Made by a program: the position numbers and the translations under genes. The notes under the pieces were generated by a model that saw nothing but the letters and a program-made list of their open reading frames with translations, was not told the DNA's origin and ran no database searches. Shown in pieces: positions 48,068-55,943 of a DNA stretch of 64,000 nucleotides (within the stretch, counting starts at the first letter, position 1; each line of letters opens with the position of its first letter). Source of the stretch: Aeromicrobium fastidiosum (lineage in GTDB: Bacteria > Actinomycetota > Actinomycetes > Propionibacteriales > Nocardioidaceae); contig NZ_JAGIOG010000001.1 in NCBI RefSeq assembly GCF_017876595.1, positions 2,790,001 to 2,854,000 of the forward strand, in the 5' to 3' direction.

Positions 48068-49554
48068 AGGTCATCGTCCCCGAGGAGGTCGGTCAGGGCG
48101 TCGGACTCAGCGAAGATGCCAGTCGCGCCGGCCGCGTCGTACGGCGGCCTGCTCGGCGTGGGCGTTGCCGTCTTCGTGGCCGGCGGCGCTGTGGCAGCGT
48201 TGATGACGGCCGTTTGCGCTCGAACTACGGCGGCGCGTTCGTGGGCGGCCTTGATGGTCTGCCAGTCCGCGTGGCGCTGCTGGACGACGGTCCGGCGCTC
48301 GTCGGTGCCGAGCTGGCCGCTGGGCACGGCTTCGCAGATGAAGTCGTCCCCGTCGAAGACGTAGATGGTGTTGCCGTCCAGCGGGAGCAGCCTGATGTCG
48401 ACCTTGCAGCCGCGGTACTTGGCCAGCCCGGCGGCCAGGTAGCGGCGCCCCTCGAACCGGATGCCGTCCTTGCTGACGGTCCGCTTGCTCGAGGCGCGCA
48501 GCATCAGCGGGAACAGCTGCTGGGGGGCAGCCTGGGCCACGTTGGTCGCTTTGGCCTTCCACGCGGTCAGTGGCGTGCACCCGATGGCTGAGTGGACGCG
48601 TTCGGTGTTGTACTCCACGACCCAGTCCTGCATCTTCAGCACGAGCGCGGAGAACGGCAGCAGGTTGGTGTCGGCGCCTCGCCACCACTCGGTTCCCTGG
48701 AACGACCGTGGCCCGTCCGACGCACCGGGCAGGTGGGAGTACAGCTCGGTCTGGATGGTCCGATGCCAGCGCTCAATCTTTCCCTTCTGCCATGGCGAGT
48801 ACGGGGCGGCTGGGAACGGTGCGATGTTGAGCCGCAGGCATGCGGCGGTCACGGTCTGGTTGATGAACTCGGTGCCGTTGTCCCACTTGATGGTCTGTGG
48901 GATGCCGCCAACGAACGTGCCGTCGGCAGTGCGGAACCCGCGCACTGCGGCAGCAAGCGCGGCGACGGCGTCCTCACCGCCGGGAGGTCCGGGCAGCAAG
49001 ATGGTGGCCATCACCATGCGGGTGGCCTCGTCCACGAACGTGACCTGCCACGGCTTGAACGGCGCCGTCCCGTTGTCCGGGCGCACCCAGACCGGCACCT
49101 CCTGGGAGTCGGCCTGCCAACGGGTGTTGGGGCGCTCGGGCACGTCCTCGAGGTAGAGCGACATCTGTAGGTAGTCCTCGCGGCCGTTGCCTCGCAGACC
49201 GGCCGCCACAGCCGGCGCGATGTTGTCGCTGTACTGGCGCGTGAACTGCGGGTAGCTGACCGTGATGGTCTTGTCAGCGTGCAGGCGGCGCCACGCCTGC
49301 TTGAGGCTGTCGCAGCTGGCGACGGCGGCCAGCACCAGTTGTCTGGTCTGCGGGTCGCTCCACCACCCGGCACGCACCGTGTGGGTGGCTGGGCCGCCGT
49401 CGCGCATGGTCTTGAGGTGGCGGTGCACGGTACGGGTGGAGATGCCGAACCCGTCGGCAGCACGACGGACGACGTCGCCGGTGACGTTGCCTCCGCCGGC
49501 GGCGATGGCCTGGTTCAGCATCGCTGTCAGGGCCTGCCGCTCGGAGGCCCTCAT
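48064..49554 (-). CDS. TniA/TnsB-like DD35E transposase (496 aa)
   Basis: An N-terminal helix-turn-helix (DGFGISTRTVHRHLKTM) is followed by an rve-type catalytic core: Asp149 (RWQADSQEVPVW), Asp225 (TIKWDNGTEF) and Glu261 (KGKIERWHRTIQTEL), with exactly 35 residues between the last two. The C-terminal Mu-type domain includes FEGRRYLAAGLAKYRGCKVDIRLLPLDGNTIYVFDG. It should cleave and join element ends at the AGTTGCGTCA repeats. The C-terminal ~25 acidic residues (LTDLLGDDDL) may contact the ATPase, as in TnsB. The ATG at 49554 overlaps the stop of the 163-aa gene (ATGA). Confidence 0.92.
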   Translation of the reverse strand: MRASERQALTAMLNQAIAAGGGNVTGDVVRRAADGFGISTRTVHRHLKTMRDGGPATHTVRAGWWSDPQTRQLVLAAVASCDSLKQAWRRLHADKTITVSYPQFTRQYSDNIAPAVAAGLRGNGREDYLQMSLYLEDVPERPNTRWQADSQEVPVWVRPDNGTAPFKPWQVTFVDEATRMVMATILLPGPPGGEDAVAALAAAVRGFRTADGTFVGGIPQTIKWDNGTEFINQTVTAACLRLNIAPFPAAPYSPWQKGKIERWHRTIQTELYSHLPGASDGPRSFQGTEWWRGADTNLLPFSALVLKMQDWVVEYNTERVHSAIGCTPLTAWKAKATNVAQAAPQQLFPLMLRASSKRTVSKDGIRFEGRRYLAAGLAKYRGCKVDIRLLPLDGNTIYVFDGDDFICEAVPSGQLGTDERRTVVQQRHADWQTIKAAHERAAVVRAQTAVINAATAPPATKTATPTPSRPPYDAAGATGIFAESDALTDLLGDDDL

Positions 49555-50042
49555 GCCAGCTTCTCGAGAGTGGTCTTCGGCGCCTTGGGGTCAGGTGACG
49601 GTGCCCACCCGCGGGTCTTGCCGACGTAGGTGACCGACTGGTGAGGGTTGGTCAGGTCGCAGACCCGCAGCAGCGTCCCGGTGGTCAGCGGCACCGTGTC
49701 GACGCCGGGGAAGGAGCTGAGGCCGCGTCCACAGACCCGGTCGATGACGAGGTCTCCGGTGGCCGACTTCTGCCATGCGATGAGCCCGGAGCTGACGTTC
49801 GCGCCGGCCCGCTGCCAGCTGTCGTCCATGGTGAAGTGGCGGCGGTAGGTGATAGCGGCCGACGCCAGCAGCTGGAGCGAAGCGCTGGGACCTCTGCCGC
49901 GCAGGCTGCCGTGTTCAGCCATCAGGTCCTTGATGACGTCGGCCTGGAGCGTCTGCTCGGGCTGGTCGAGCAGCAGCAACCTGACGGTGAGCTGGTCCAG
50001 GGCGTTCGCGGTGGCGAACATAGGGGTCGAGTGGTCTCGCAT
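49551..50042 (-). CDS. Unknown 163-aa protein, first gene of the transposition operon
   Basis: No family is recognised. The sequence is soluble, with helical N-terminus (ANALDQLTVRLLLLDQPEQTLQADVIKDLM) and a mixed C-terminal half ending PDPKAPKTTLEKLA. It lacks obvious TnsA endonuclease residues. The ATG at 50042 is preceded by AACCAAGGACCAC. It is the promoter-proximal gene, lying between the right-end repeats (50136-50175) and the transposase, which it overlaps by 4 bp. An accessory endonuclease, end-binding or immunity role is possible but unsupported. Confidence 0.65.
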   Translation of the reverse strand: MRDHSTPMFATANALDQLTVRLLLLDQPEQTLQADVIKDLMAEHGSLRGRGPSASLQLLASAAITYRRHFTMDDSWQRAGANVSSGLIAWQKSATGDLVIDRVCGRGLSSFPGVDTVPLTTGTLLRVCDLTNPHQSVTYVGKTRGWAPSPDPKAPKTTLEKLA

Positions 50043-50135
50043 GACGTGGTCCTTGGTTGGAGCAGGTGGTGGGTGCCTGCTTGGCAGCTGATTCCATGGA
50101 CTGTGCTGCCTGCCTGCATTCCTAGCAGCGGCGTC

Positions 50136-50175
50136 TGACGCAAATGCGGACGCTAGTGACGCAACTACAGTGACA
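50136..50175. repeat. Right-end repeats of the transposon-like element
   Basis: TGACGCAAAT (50136-50145) and TGACGCAACT (50157-50166) are inverted copies of the left-end AGTTGCGTCA repeats, 21 bp apart. The outer terminus is GTGACA at 50170-50175. Read inward on the minus strand the end is TGTCAC-TGT-AGTTGCGTCA. The repeats lie upstream of the operon promoter region, so transposase binding may also repress transcription. Confidence 0.8.
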
Positions 50176-50290
50176 AGAGAGCTAGCGTGGAGCATTGCTC
50201 GCCTACGTTGCGCAGGTGCCTGCCACCCGCCCGCCCAGCTCGTACGCCAGGGCCGACCAGTGGCCCGAGGGACCCTTCACCCGCACCGAC

Positions 50291-50521
50291 ATGAGTCCCG
50301 CGCTGCGTGCCGCGGTCACTATGGCCGCGAACATCGCCGTCGAGGTCAGGGCTGCTCGGTCGCGCCGGTACTGGTCGCAGGAGGACCTGGCTAAGCAGGC
50401 AGAGGTGTCCAAGTACACGGTCTCCAGGCTGGAGTCCGGCGGTGCCTGGACCGACATGCGCGTGGTGCTGCAGATCTGCGCAGCCCTGGACCTTGAGCTG
50501 TCGGTCAGTCCCAGGACGTGA
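50291..50521 (+). CDS. XRE-family helix-turn-helix protein (76 aa)
   Basis: The HTH reads RYWSQEDLAKQAEVSKYTVSRLESGGAWTDMRVVLQICAALDLELSVSP. The ATG at 50291 is taken as start; longer TTG/GTG starts back to 50195 are possible. It lies just outside the right end of the transposon-like element. It may be a solitary regulator or the antitoxin-like half of a broken pair. No toxin is adjacent. Confidence 0.7.
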   Translation: MSPALRAAVTMAANIAVEVRAARSRRYWSQEDLAKQAEVSKYTVSRLESGGAWTDMRVVLQICAALDLELSVSPRT

Positions 50522-50557
50522 CTCGCGCGGCCGAGTTCGCCGTCGAACTAGGCACGC

Positions 50558-50773
50558 TCAGCTGCGCGTCGAGTCGAGTTCGGTGTCGTCCTCGGCGGTG
50601 TGCACGGATCGGTGCTCCCATGGGAACACCCAGCGGAACAGGCTCAGGCCGGGCTTGCGGCACCAGCAGTCCGTGGCGCAGCCGCAGCGCATTGCGCCGA
50701 GGTGCTCCGCGAGCCTGTTGCCGGCTGCGATGAGGACGTAGGCGCCGACCAGGACAAGAACCGCGCGTCTCAC
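50558..50773 (-). CDS. Small Cys-rich membrane protein of metal island (71 aa)
   Basis: One N-terminal helix (RRAVLVLVGAYVLIAAGNRLAEH) is followed by MRCGCATDCWCRKPGLSLFRWVFPWEHR, a CxCxxxCxC motif suited to binding soft metal ions. Its ATG at 50773 overlaps the stop of the gene at 50770 by 4 bp. This small type of protein is familiar to me beside copper/metal genes in actinobacteria, but I know no demonstrated function. Confidence 0.7.
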   Translation of the reverse strand: MRRAVLVLVGAYVLIAAGNRLAEHLGAMRCGCATDCWCRKPGLSLFRWVFPWEHRSVHTAEDDTELDSTRS

Positions 50774-51069
50774 GGCAGGGCCGCGATCAGCTGGTCGGTG
50801 GTGGGTGAGCCACTGAGCCCTGTCGGCGTGGTGTAGACCCGGCAGGCGAGCCCCACCTGCTCGGTACCGGACGCGAACGGGTCGATGCCGTCGATGCGGA
50901 TGGTTGGAGACCCCAGGAACCCGGTCGCCTCTGCCTCCTCGACGGTCTCGACCCGGCGACGCTCCACGGTGGCGTTTTGGTGATCAGCGGCCCGAAGTGC
51001 CTCGGACAGTCGCCCGTCGGCGACCGTCCAGTTCGGGCATCCATCGAAGTACAACAGCTCAACACGCAT
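50770..51069 (-). CDS. Thioredoxin-like YFDGCPNW protein (99 aa)
   Basis: The protein begins MRVELLYFDGCPNWTVADGRL; the single active-site-like Cys in DGCPNW and the GFLGSPTIRIDG cis-Pro loop are typical of small thioredoxin-fold proteins found with mercury, arsenic and copper genes. It may shuttle metal or redox equivalents. It is the upstream member of a coupled pair with the gene at 50558. Ribosome site AAGGAGC precedes the start at 51069. Confidence 0.8.
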   Translation of the reverse strand: MRVELLYFDGCPNWTVADGRLSEALRAADHQNATVERRRVETVEEAEATGFLGSPTIRIDGIDPFASGTEQVGLACRVYTTPTGLSGSPTTDQLIAALP

Positions 51070-51113
51070 CGGATGCTCCTTGTGGCCGGCAGGGTTCGCT
51101 TCCTACTGTGCCA

Positions 51114-51129
51114 CCGCCGTCACCGGCGG
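51114..51129 (-). terminator. Short hairpin between DUF4396 operon and thioredoxin-like gene
   Basis: CCGCCG-TCAC-CGGCGG forms a 6-bp GC stem with a 4-nt loop in the 154-bp gap (51070-51223); it probably ends the four-gene operon above. Confidence 0.5.
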
Positions 51130-51223
51130 ACGACCCGATCGGCGCGGTCCGCAGCGCCGGGGCCGCGACCTTGCCGGGTGCAGGCTCGGTGCGGCCCCTT
51201 CGCGTGCGCGCTCGTTGTGGTGT

Positions 51224-51895
51224 CTACCGCGTGCTGGCTGTTGTGGCGGCACCGTTGCGGCGTGCCAGGGCCGCGGCGACTGGGTAGCCGGTTGCCAGGC
51301 CGAGCACGATGCCGATCTGCATGAGGAACCAGAACGACCCTTCCGAGGCGGGGGGCATGTACTCGTTGAAGTGCAGCAGCAGCATCCATCCGGCCATGCC
51401 GATGTCGAACGCCAGCACGGTCAGCACCGCTGCGCCTGCTGCGGCGCCGACGCTCAACCCTGTCGCGGCGGTTCGCTCGAACGTGAACAGCAGCACGATG
51501 GCCAGTGCGCCGATGACCAGCAGCATGACCCACAGGTCGATGCCGGCGATGGTCAGGCCTGAGGCCAGGACCAGGGGCACTCCGATGAGGTGTGCGACGG
51601 CGCTGGCCGCTCCGCCGGGCAGGCTGACGCTCGCCGCCGACGCTGCGGAGTCGCGGTTGACGTGGCCGGTGCGGGCAGGGGCTCGACCGGTCTTGGTGTA
51701 CAGCCACAGTGCTGCGGGTCCGAGGTAGAGCCCAGAGCAGACCCAGACGACCTCGGCGGCGACGGTGCGGTGCCGGCGCCTTAGGCCGTAGATGTCGATG
51801 GCGATGAGGGCGGCGCTGAGCACCGCAAGGGCGATGAACGCCCAGGCGATCGGCGTGAGCCAGTCCGGGACGTTGTTGGTCATGTTCATGTCCAT
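51224..51895 (-). CDS. DUF4396-like membrane protein (223 aa)
   Basis: About six hydrophobic helices are visible; WLTPIAWAFIALAVLSAALIAIDIYGLRRRHRTVAAEVVWVCSGLYLGPAALWLYTKTGR matches the start of DUF4396 proteins. A His near the third helix (ASAVAHLIGVP) replaces the HCxxGC signature seen in the relative at 55997. The start at 51895 gives MDMNMTNN, Met-rich like copper-binding segments. It is the last of four overlapping genes. It could move or buffer copper; not demonstrated. Confidence 0.8.
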   Translation of the reverse strand: MDMNMTNNVPDWLTPIAWAFIALAVLSAALIAIDIYGLRRRHRTVAAEVVWVCSGLYLGPAALWLYTKTGRAPARTGHVNRDSAASAASVSLPGGAASAVAHLIGVPLVLASGLTIAGIDLWVMLLVIGALAIVLLFTFERTAATGLSVGAAAGAAVLTVLAFDIGMAGWMLLLHFNEYMPPASEGSFWFLMQIGIVLGLATGYPVAAALARRNGAATTASTR

Positions 51896-53085
51896 CAGGG
51901 TTCCTTCGGTTGAGGTTTCGCGGGGTTGGTGACTGTCGGGATGGGGTGTGCTTGGTTCTGCGCTCGACCCCACAGCTCGTGCGGGACGTCGCACGCCCAC
52001 ACCGGTGGCGACGTCTGTCCCTCTGGGGCGAACCCGACGGCGGCGGCTGCGACCTGCTCGACTGAGCCAGGCCGGACGCTCCATGCCAGGCGCCGTGCGC
52101 CTGTAGTGTCCGCGACATCCAGCAGCGTCTGGGCTACTCGCTGTGCGCCGTCTAGGTTCTTGAGGTCGGTCCAGACCTCAAGGGTCGAGGTCCCGTGGTC
52201 GTGCCGTATGTCCGCCACTCCGGCAGGCGAGCCGTCGTCCATGGTGACCGTCCCGAAGCCGTCGTGGGGTAGACGCACCCCGTGGTCGTGCGCGTGTGGA
52301 AGCTGCGCCGACGGTGTTGTGGAGCGGCGCAGGACCCGGCGACCGCGTCGAACGGCCACTCGCGCGCACGGCAACATCATCAGGGCGCATGAACGGAGCG
52401 TCGTCGCCCATGACCGGCCTGTCACTTGTCGCGCGAGGTCGGGAGCAGCCTCCGCCGGTGTGGTGCGAGGGAGCCACCAGATGTCGTGGTCGGTCGGGAC
52501 GCCGTCGTACGGGCGAAGTTGCCTGGTGGTCGCGCGTCGGGTGAAGCCGAGCTCGGTCAGCATCCGCCCCGGCCCCGTGTTGGTGACTGCCACGGGCGCG
52601 ACGACGCCGCGGACGGCGGCCGGTAGCCCGACCACGCGAGTCAGGGCGGTGCGCCACGCCCACGCGCGTGCTGGTGCTGATGTGTTCGCGGACAACCAGA
52701 TCGACAGCTCGGCAACACCGGTGCGGGGGTCGACGGCAAACGAGATCTCGCCCAGGACATCACCGCCACCGTTGGCCAGGACGAGAGGGACCAGCCGCCC
52801 GGCGCGTGCCGCGGCCCGTTGAGCAGTGACCTTGTCCGCCCACGAGGTCAGCGAAACGGACTTCTCCCAGTCCACGTCCGCGGCCCCGATCGACGGCTTG
52901 AGCCGATCGGCTTCGCGCAGACACGTGTGGCGCCAACCTGGGCCGTCCAGAAGCTGTGGCGGCCGCAAGACGAGATCGTGGTTTCCGAAGCGTCCTGTCG
53001 TGTGGACGGAGGCCGCTCGTGTGGACGCTGAGTCCAGGGTGAAGTCTTTCGGGCCCGAGGACCCGGGGTGCGTGTCGTGGGTCAT
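51895..53085 (-). CDS. Tandem GNAT-like acetyltransferase-domain protein (396 aa)
   Basis: The N-terminal half resembles a RimJ-type GNAT (LVPLVLANGGGDVLGEISFAVDPRTGVAELSIWLSANTSAPARAWAWRTALTRVV, then VTNTGPGRMLTELGFTRR). The C-terminal half appears to be a second, degenerate GNAT-like domain (SPAGVADIRHDHGTSTLEVWTDLKNLDGAQRVAQTLLDVADTTGARR). The ATG at 53085 overlaps the DUF3152 stop (ATGA); 53091 is an alternative. Its presence inside a metal-linked operon is unexplained. Confidence 0.65.
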   Translation of the reverse strand: MTHDTHPGSSGPKDFTLDSASTRAASVHTTGRFGNHDLVLRPPQLLDGPGWRHTCLREADRLKPSIGAADVDWEKSVSLTSWADKVTAQRAAARAGRLVPLVLANGGGDVLGEISFAVDPRTGVAELSIWLSANTSAPARAWAWRTALTRVVGLPAAVRGVVAPVAVTNTGPGRMLTELGFTRRATTRQLRPYDGVPTDHDIWWLPRTTPAEAAPDLARQVTGRSWATTLRSCALMMLPCARVAVRRGRRVLRRSTTPSAQLPHAHDHGVRLPHDGFGTVTMDDGSPAGVADIRHDHGTSTLEVWTDLKNLDGAQRVAQTLLDVADTTGARRLAWSVRPGSVEQVAAAAVGFAPEGQTSPPVWACDVPHELWGRAQNQAHPIPTVTNPAKPQPKEP

Positions 53086-53849
53086 GGCCATGGGTTCGCC
53101 GCGCAGCCGTCGAGGCCCAGGGTCTGCTGGAGCATGACCGGTGCCTTGGCGCCAGGCGCAGGGCATGGTTGGTGGTTGAACCCGAGGGCGTGTCCGACCT
53201 CGTGGTTGATGACGTACTGGCGGTACTTGCCCAGGTTGTCGTAGGAGTCGACGCCTTGGACCCACCGTTTGGCGTTGATGACCACGTCGTTGCCGTTGCG
53301 GCACGACACTTCGCCTCGGGTGCGCAGCGGCGCGCACAGGCGATCGGTCGTCGCCGGGCTGGCCAGCACCACACGCAATGCCGCGTCTGGGGTGCGGCGG
53401 AACGAGCGTGTGCCGGTGGCGGTCCAGCCCCGTCGGTCACCCAAGGTGGCGTCGACGGCGCGGGTGAACCGGCTGAGCTTCAGTCCAAGTCCGTCCTCAA
53501 CTTCCACCCGGTACGTGATGACGGTGCCGGCCTGACCCAAGCGGTCACTTGTGCTCTTGGCCGTGGTGAACGTGCCGTCGGCTGCCTTGGGGACGGTCGT
53601 GGGGTCAGGGGCTGGCGTTGGTCTCGCCGTGGCTGGCTCTGGCGCCGTGGTGGCAGGTGTTGCGGGGGCTGGTGGTGTGCTGAGGGTGGGGGCGATCCGG
53701 GCGGCGGGGTCAGGACGTGGCGGTGCTGTTTGACCTGCGACGCCGGCGGCCACCAGCAACGTCGCCGCAGCGAGCGCGGCCACGGCTACCGACAGCCGCC
53801 GAACCGTCAGCTCACTCTTGGTCGGGTGGCGTCGCCGAGCGCCGCTCAC
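53082..53849 (-). CDS. DUF3152 secreted metalloprotease-like protein (255 aa)
   Basis: A signal anchor (RRLSVAVAALAAATLLVAAGVAG) is followed by a ~50-residue Pro/Thr/Ala linker, then the DUF3152 domain with the zinc-binding HEVGHALGFNH (His216-x3-His220) and four Cys for disulfides (CAPL, SCRN, PCPAP, DGCAA). It looks like an exported metallopeptidase of the matrixin-like type. The GTG at 53849 overlaps the upstream stop (GTGA). It lies in the four-gene operon starting at 54664. Confidence 0.85.
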   Translation of the reverse strand: MSGARRRHPTKSELTVRRLSVAVAALAAATLLVAAGVAGQTAPPRPDPAARIAPTLSTPPAPATPATTAPEPATARPTPAPDPTTVPKAADGTFTTAKSTSDRLGQAGTVITYRVEVEDGLGLKLSRFTRAVDATLGDRRGWTATGTRSFRRTPDAALRVVLASPATTDRLCAPLRTRGEVSCRNGNDVVINAKRWVQGVDSYDNLGKYRQYVINHEVGHALGFNHQPCPAPGAKAPVMLQQTLGLDGCAANPWP

Positions 53850-54664
53850 AGCATGGTCTTCCAGGTGGCCCCGTCGTCGGTGCTCTCGTAGATGCCGGTC
53901 GTGGTGGCGGCGTACCAGGCGTCGTCGTTGGCGGTCAGCGCTTGCGGTTGCCCGGGCAGCTCGCCGCGACCCTTCCAGGTCTGACCGTCCTCCGAGGACC
54001 ACACCAGCCCGGTCGGCGAGATCCCGGCCAGCGTGGTGTCGCCGTCGATGTAGACCAGCGGCGGCGCGGTGCTGACTCGTTCGGTCTGACTGCCGGTGGT
54101 CTGCCTCAGCGTGTAGTTGGCGCCGGTGACCAGGACGCTGTCGTCTGGGCCGATTGCCACGTCAATGGCTGGCAGCTCTGCCAGCGGGGTGAACGTGCGT
54201 CCGTTGTCGGTGGACTCGACAACGGTCTGAGTGACCGCGTCGTAGGCCACGACTCTGGTTCCGGTGGTGTCGATGGCGTGCAGGTCGGCCTGCCCGGTCA
54301 GGCTGATCGGGTCGAGGGTGCGGCCGGCGTCGGTACTGGTGACCAGCCCCATCGGGTTGGTCGCGTCGGCTGTCGCAGGGTGTCCGCTGGCGGCGAACTG
54401 GTCGGGACCGGTGACGGTGAAGCCCATCAGGTCGTGCGGGGCCTGTTCGACCCGTTGGGGCACGCCGTCGTCCAGGGTGAACAGGCCGTCGTGGGTCGCG
54501 ATCCACAGATCGCCGGTTGTTGGGTTGGGGCCGAGGCCGTGGACGTGCCCGAACGCAAGAGCGGTCGGGGCGTCTTGGGCTGGCTGCGAGCAGGCAGCCA
54601 GCAAGGTGAGCATCAGGGTCAGCGCTGTCGCGCCGACCCGAGCGGGAAGGTGTGTGTGATTCAT
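53846..54664 (-). CDS. F510_1955-type BNR-repeat lipoprotein (272 aa)
   Basis: A lipobox (LMLTLLAACSQ at residues ~16-26) is followed by a beta-propeller with Asp-box-like repeats (STDAGRTLDP, STDNGRTFTP, SSEDGQTWKG, STDDGATWKT). Automated annotation calls these glycosyl hydrolases or sialidases, but the family often co-occurs with DUF305 and copper genes, and no catalytic residues are obvious. An outer-surface binding or sensing role is likelier. It is the first gene of the coupled operon. Confidence 0.85.
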   Translation of the reverse strand: MNHTHLPARVGATALTLMLTLLAACSQPAQDAPTALAFGHVHGLGPNPTTGDLWIATHDGLFTLDDGVPQRVEQAPHDLMGFTVTGPDQFAASGHPATADATNPMGLVTSTDAGRTLDPISLTGQADLHAIDTTGTRVVAYDAVTQTVVESTDNGRTFTPLAELPAIDVAIGPDDSVLVTGANYTLRQTTGSQTERVSTAPPLVYIDGDTTLAGISPTGLVWSSEDGQTWKGRGELPGQPQALTANDDAWYAATTTGIYESTDDGATWKTML

Positions 54665-54681
54665 GGCGTCGTCGACCGTCC

Positions 54682-54719
54682 GGCCCGCGCCAGCCCTCTT
54701 GCAAGGGCTGGAGCGGGCC
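54682..54719 (-). terminator. Hairpin between DUF305 gene and BNR lipoprotein operon
   Basis: GGCCCGC (54682-54688) pairs with GCGGGCC (54713-54719), and CCAGCCCT with AGGGCTGG inside. This long stem in a 68-bp gap could terminate or attenuate readthrough from DUF305. Confidence 0.65.
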
Positions 54720-54732
54720 AGGTGCTCGGCTC

Positions 54733-55314
54733 CTAGGAACCGAGCAGGTCCCGCATCGTGGCGATCTCGGCGGTCTGGTCCTTGCGGATCGTGCCGGCGA
54801 GCGCCTTCGCTTCGGCGTTCTTGCCGTCGCTCTGCTCAGCCTTGGCCATCTGGACCGCACCCTCGTGGTGCGCCACCATCATGGTCAAGAACATTTGGTC
54901 GAACGCCACGCCCGAGGACGCTTCGAGCTCGGCCATCTGGTCGTCGCTCATCATGCCCGGCATCGAGCTGGAGTCGTCGCCCATGTTCGAGTGGTCCATC
55001 CCGCCCATGTCGTCGCCGTCGGCAGGGACGTCCTTGCCCCACTCCTTCAACCAGCCGGTCATCGTGTCGATCTCCGGGCCCTGGGCGGCCTCGATGTCCG
55101 CAGCCAGTTCCAGGACGGCGGCGGTGTCGGTTCGCGTCTTGGCCAGCGCTGCCATCTCGGTGGCCTGGCGGTGGTGCGGGATCATGTCCTGGGCGAACGA
55201 GACGTCCGCCTTGTTGAAGTCGGCACTGGCCGACGAGTCGTCACTGCTGGAACAGGCGGTCAGGGCTGCTGCCGCCACGGCGACGAGGGTCGCCACCTTC
55301 ATTCGGGTACGCAC
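54733..55314 (-). CDS. DUF305 lipoprotein (193 aa), copper-associated
   Basis: A lipobox (AAAALTACSSS, residues ~14-24) anchors two DUF305 repeats: FAQDMIPHHRQATEMAALA and FLTMMVAHHEGAVQMAKAE, each with the HH metal ligands. The Met/His-rich loop between them (DMGGMDHSNMGDDSSSMPGMM) strongly suggests copper binding. DUF305 proteins are common beside copper-efflux systems. It probably sequesters copper outside the membrane. Confidence 0.9.
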   Translation of the reverse strand: MRTRMKVATLVAVAAAALTACSSSDDSSASADFNKADVSFAQDMIPHHRQATEMAALAKTRTDTAAVLELAADIEAAQGPEIDTMTGWLKEWGKDVPADGDDMGGMDHSNMGDDSSSMPGMMSDDQMAELEASSGVAFDQMFLTMMVAHHEGAVQMAKAEQSDGKNAEAKALAGTIRKDQTAEIATMRDLLGS

Positions 55315-55393
55315 GAGCTGTTCTCCTTGGGGTCTGCTTGACAGGGGTCGCTTGAACGGCGTGAACCCGCAGGATCACGCCGAAGGCTGCCTG

Positions 55394-55855
55394 TCAGCAG
55401 CGCAGAACGGTCGTGCGTTGTCGCGCCGTCATGGCCTCGAACGCATCGCGTAGCGTTCCGAGCCGTACTGCTGTCGGCGGCGGGCGCTGCCACAGCACCC
55501 ATCGGAACACCCCACGGGGCCACCCGATCAGCGCGACGAACGAGACCAGCAGCGCCAAGCACATCGCCATCAAGCCGCTGCAGTCGGCCATGCCACCCTC
55601 GGTGCCTTGACCCATCGGATCCCCGCCGTCCGGAGCGGCCACCACGGCCACCACGGCCACCTGCGCGACGTCGGAGTGATGCGCCGGCGCCGCCCCCAAA
55701 GCCATCTGGGCGTGAGCGTCGTGCCCGCCAACGGACGCCGGCTCGAGCAGAAGGCTGTGCATCAGCACGATCCCCAGGATCAGCGCAGGCGCCAGAAGCG
55801 CCATCAGCCACCGGGGGCCGACGGACGCTCTCGAGCGTGCGACGGGGTACGACAT
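55394..55855 (-). CDS. DUF6153-like small membrane protein (153 aa)
   Basis: Two transmembrane helices are visible: WLMALLAPALILGIVLMHSLLLE near residues 18-40, and CSGLMAMCLALLVSFVALIGW about residues 95-115. Between them lies a His-rich loop (GGHDAHAQ ... APAHHSDVAQ) and Cys residues at the second helix, matching actinobacterial DUF6153 proteins linked to copper genes. The ATG at 55855 follows AGGATGAGG; 55864 is possible. It is divergent from DUF4396 across the CsoR-like operator. Confidence 0.75.
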   Translation of the reverse strand: MSYPVARSRASVGPRWLMALLAPALILGIVLMHSLLLEPASVGGHDAHAQMALGAAPAHHSDVAQVAVVAVVAAPDGGDPMGQGTEGGMADCSGLMAMCLALLVSFVALIGWPRGVFRWVLWQRPPPTAVRLGTLRDAFEAMTARQRTTVLRC

Positions 55856-55943
55856 CAGCCTCATCCTACGGACCCGCGCCCCGACCGGCCCGACAGAACG
55901 AGAACAGACCAGCGTGGTCTCGAACACTCGCCACCAGAGACCT

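Larger units (their letters stand above)
42802..50175. mobile_element. TniA/TniB (Tn7/Tn5053)-like transposon, ~7.4 kb, possibly new family
   Basis: The unit is bounded by inverted TGTCAC-N3/4-AGTTGCGTCA termini with additional internal AGTTGCGTCA-type repeats at both ends, the usual layout of TnsB-family ends. It encodes a DD35E transposase (48064-49554), a helper AAA+ ATPase (47318-48067), two unknown proteins (46050-47321 and 49551-50042) and an XRE regulator (45316-46053) in a single overlapping operon, plus rightward cargo (43145 and 43343). No TniQ/TnsD, TnsA-like endonuclease with certain motifs, or resolvase is evident. The five bases outside each end (CATTT and AGAGA) do not match, so no target duplication is seen. 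It sits directly behind nrdJ. IS21 was considered but gene sizes plus extra genes and Tn7-like ends argue against it. Confidence 0.75.

Noticed and set aside
47318-49554. IS21 (IstA/IstB) assignment for the transposase pair
   Set aside because: Sizes fit, but the Mu/TniA-like C-domain, extra coupled genes and repeat-bearing TGTCA ends fit the TniAB group better.
42797-50180. Target-site duplication flanking the transposon
   Set aside because: The flanking 5-mers CATTT and AGAGA differ; shifting ends by one base (TTGTCAC) does not create a match.
53846-54664. Naming the BNR lipoprotein a sialidase/glycosyl hydrolase
   Set aside because: Only Asp-box propeller repeats are visible; sialidase catalytic residues are not.
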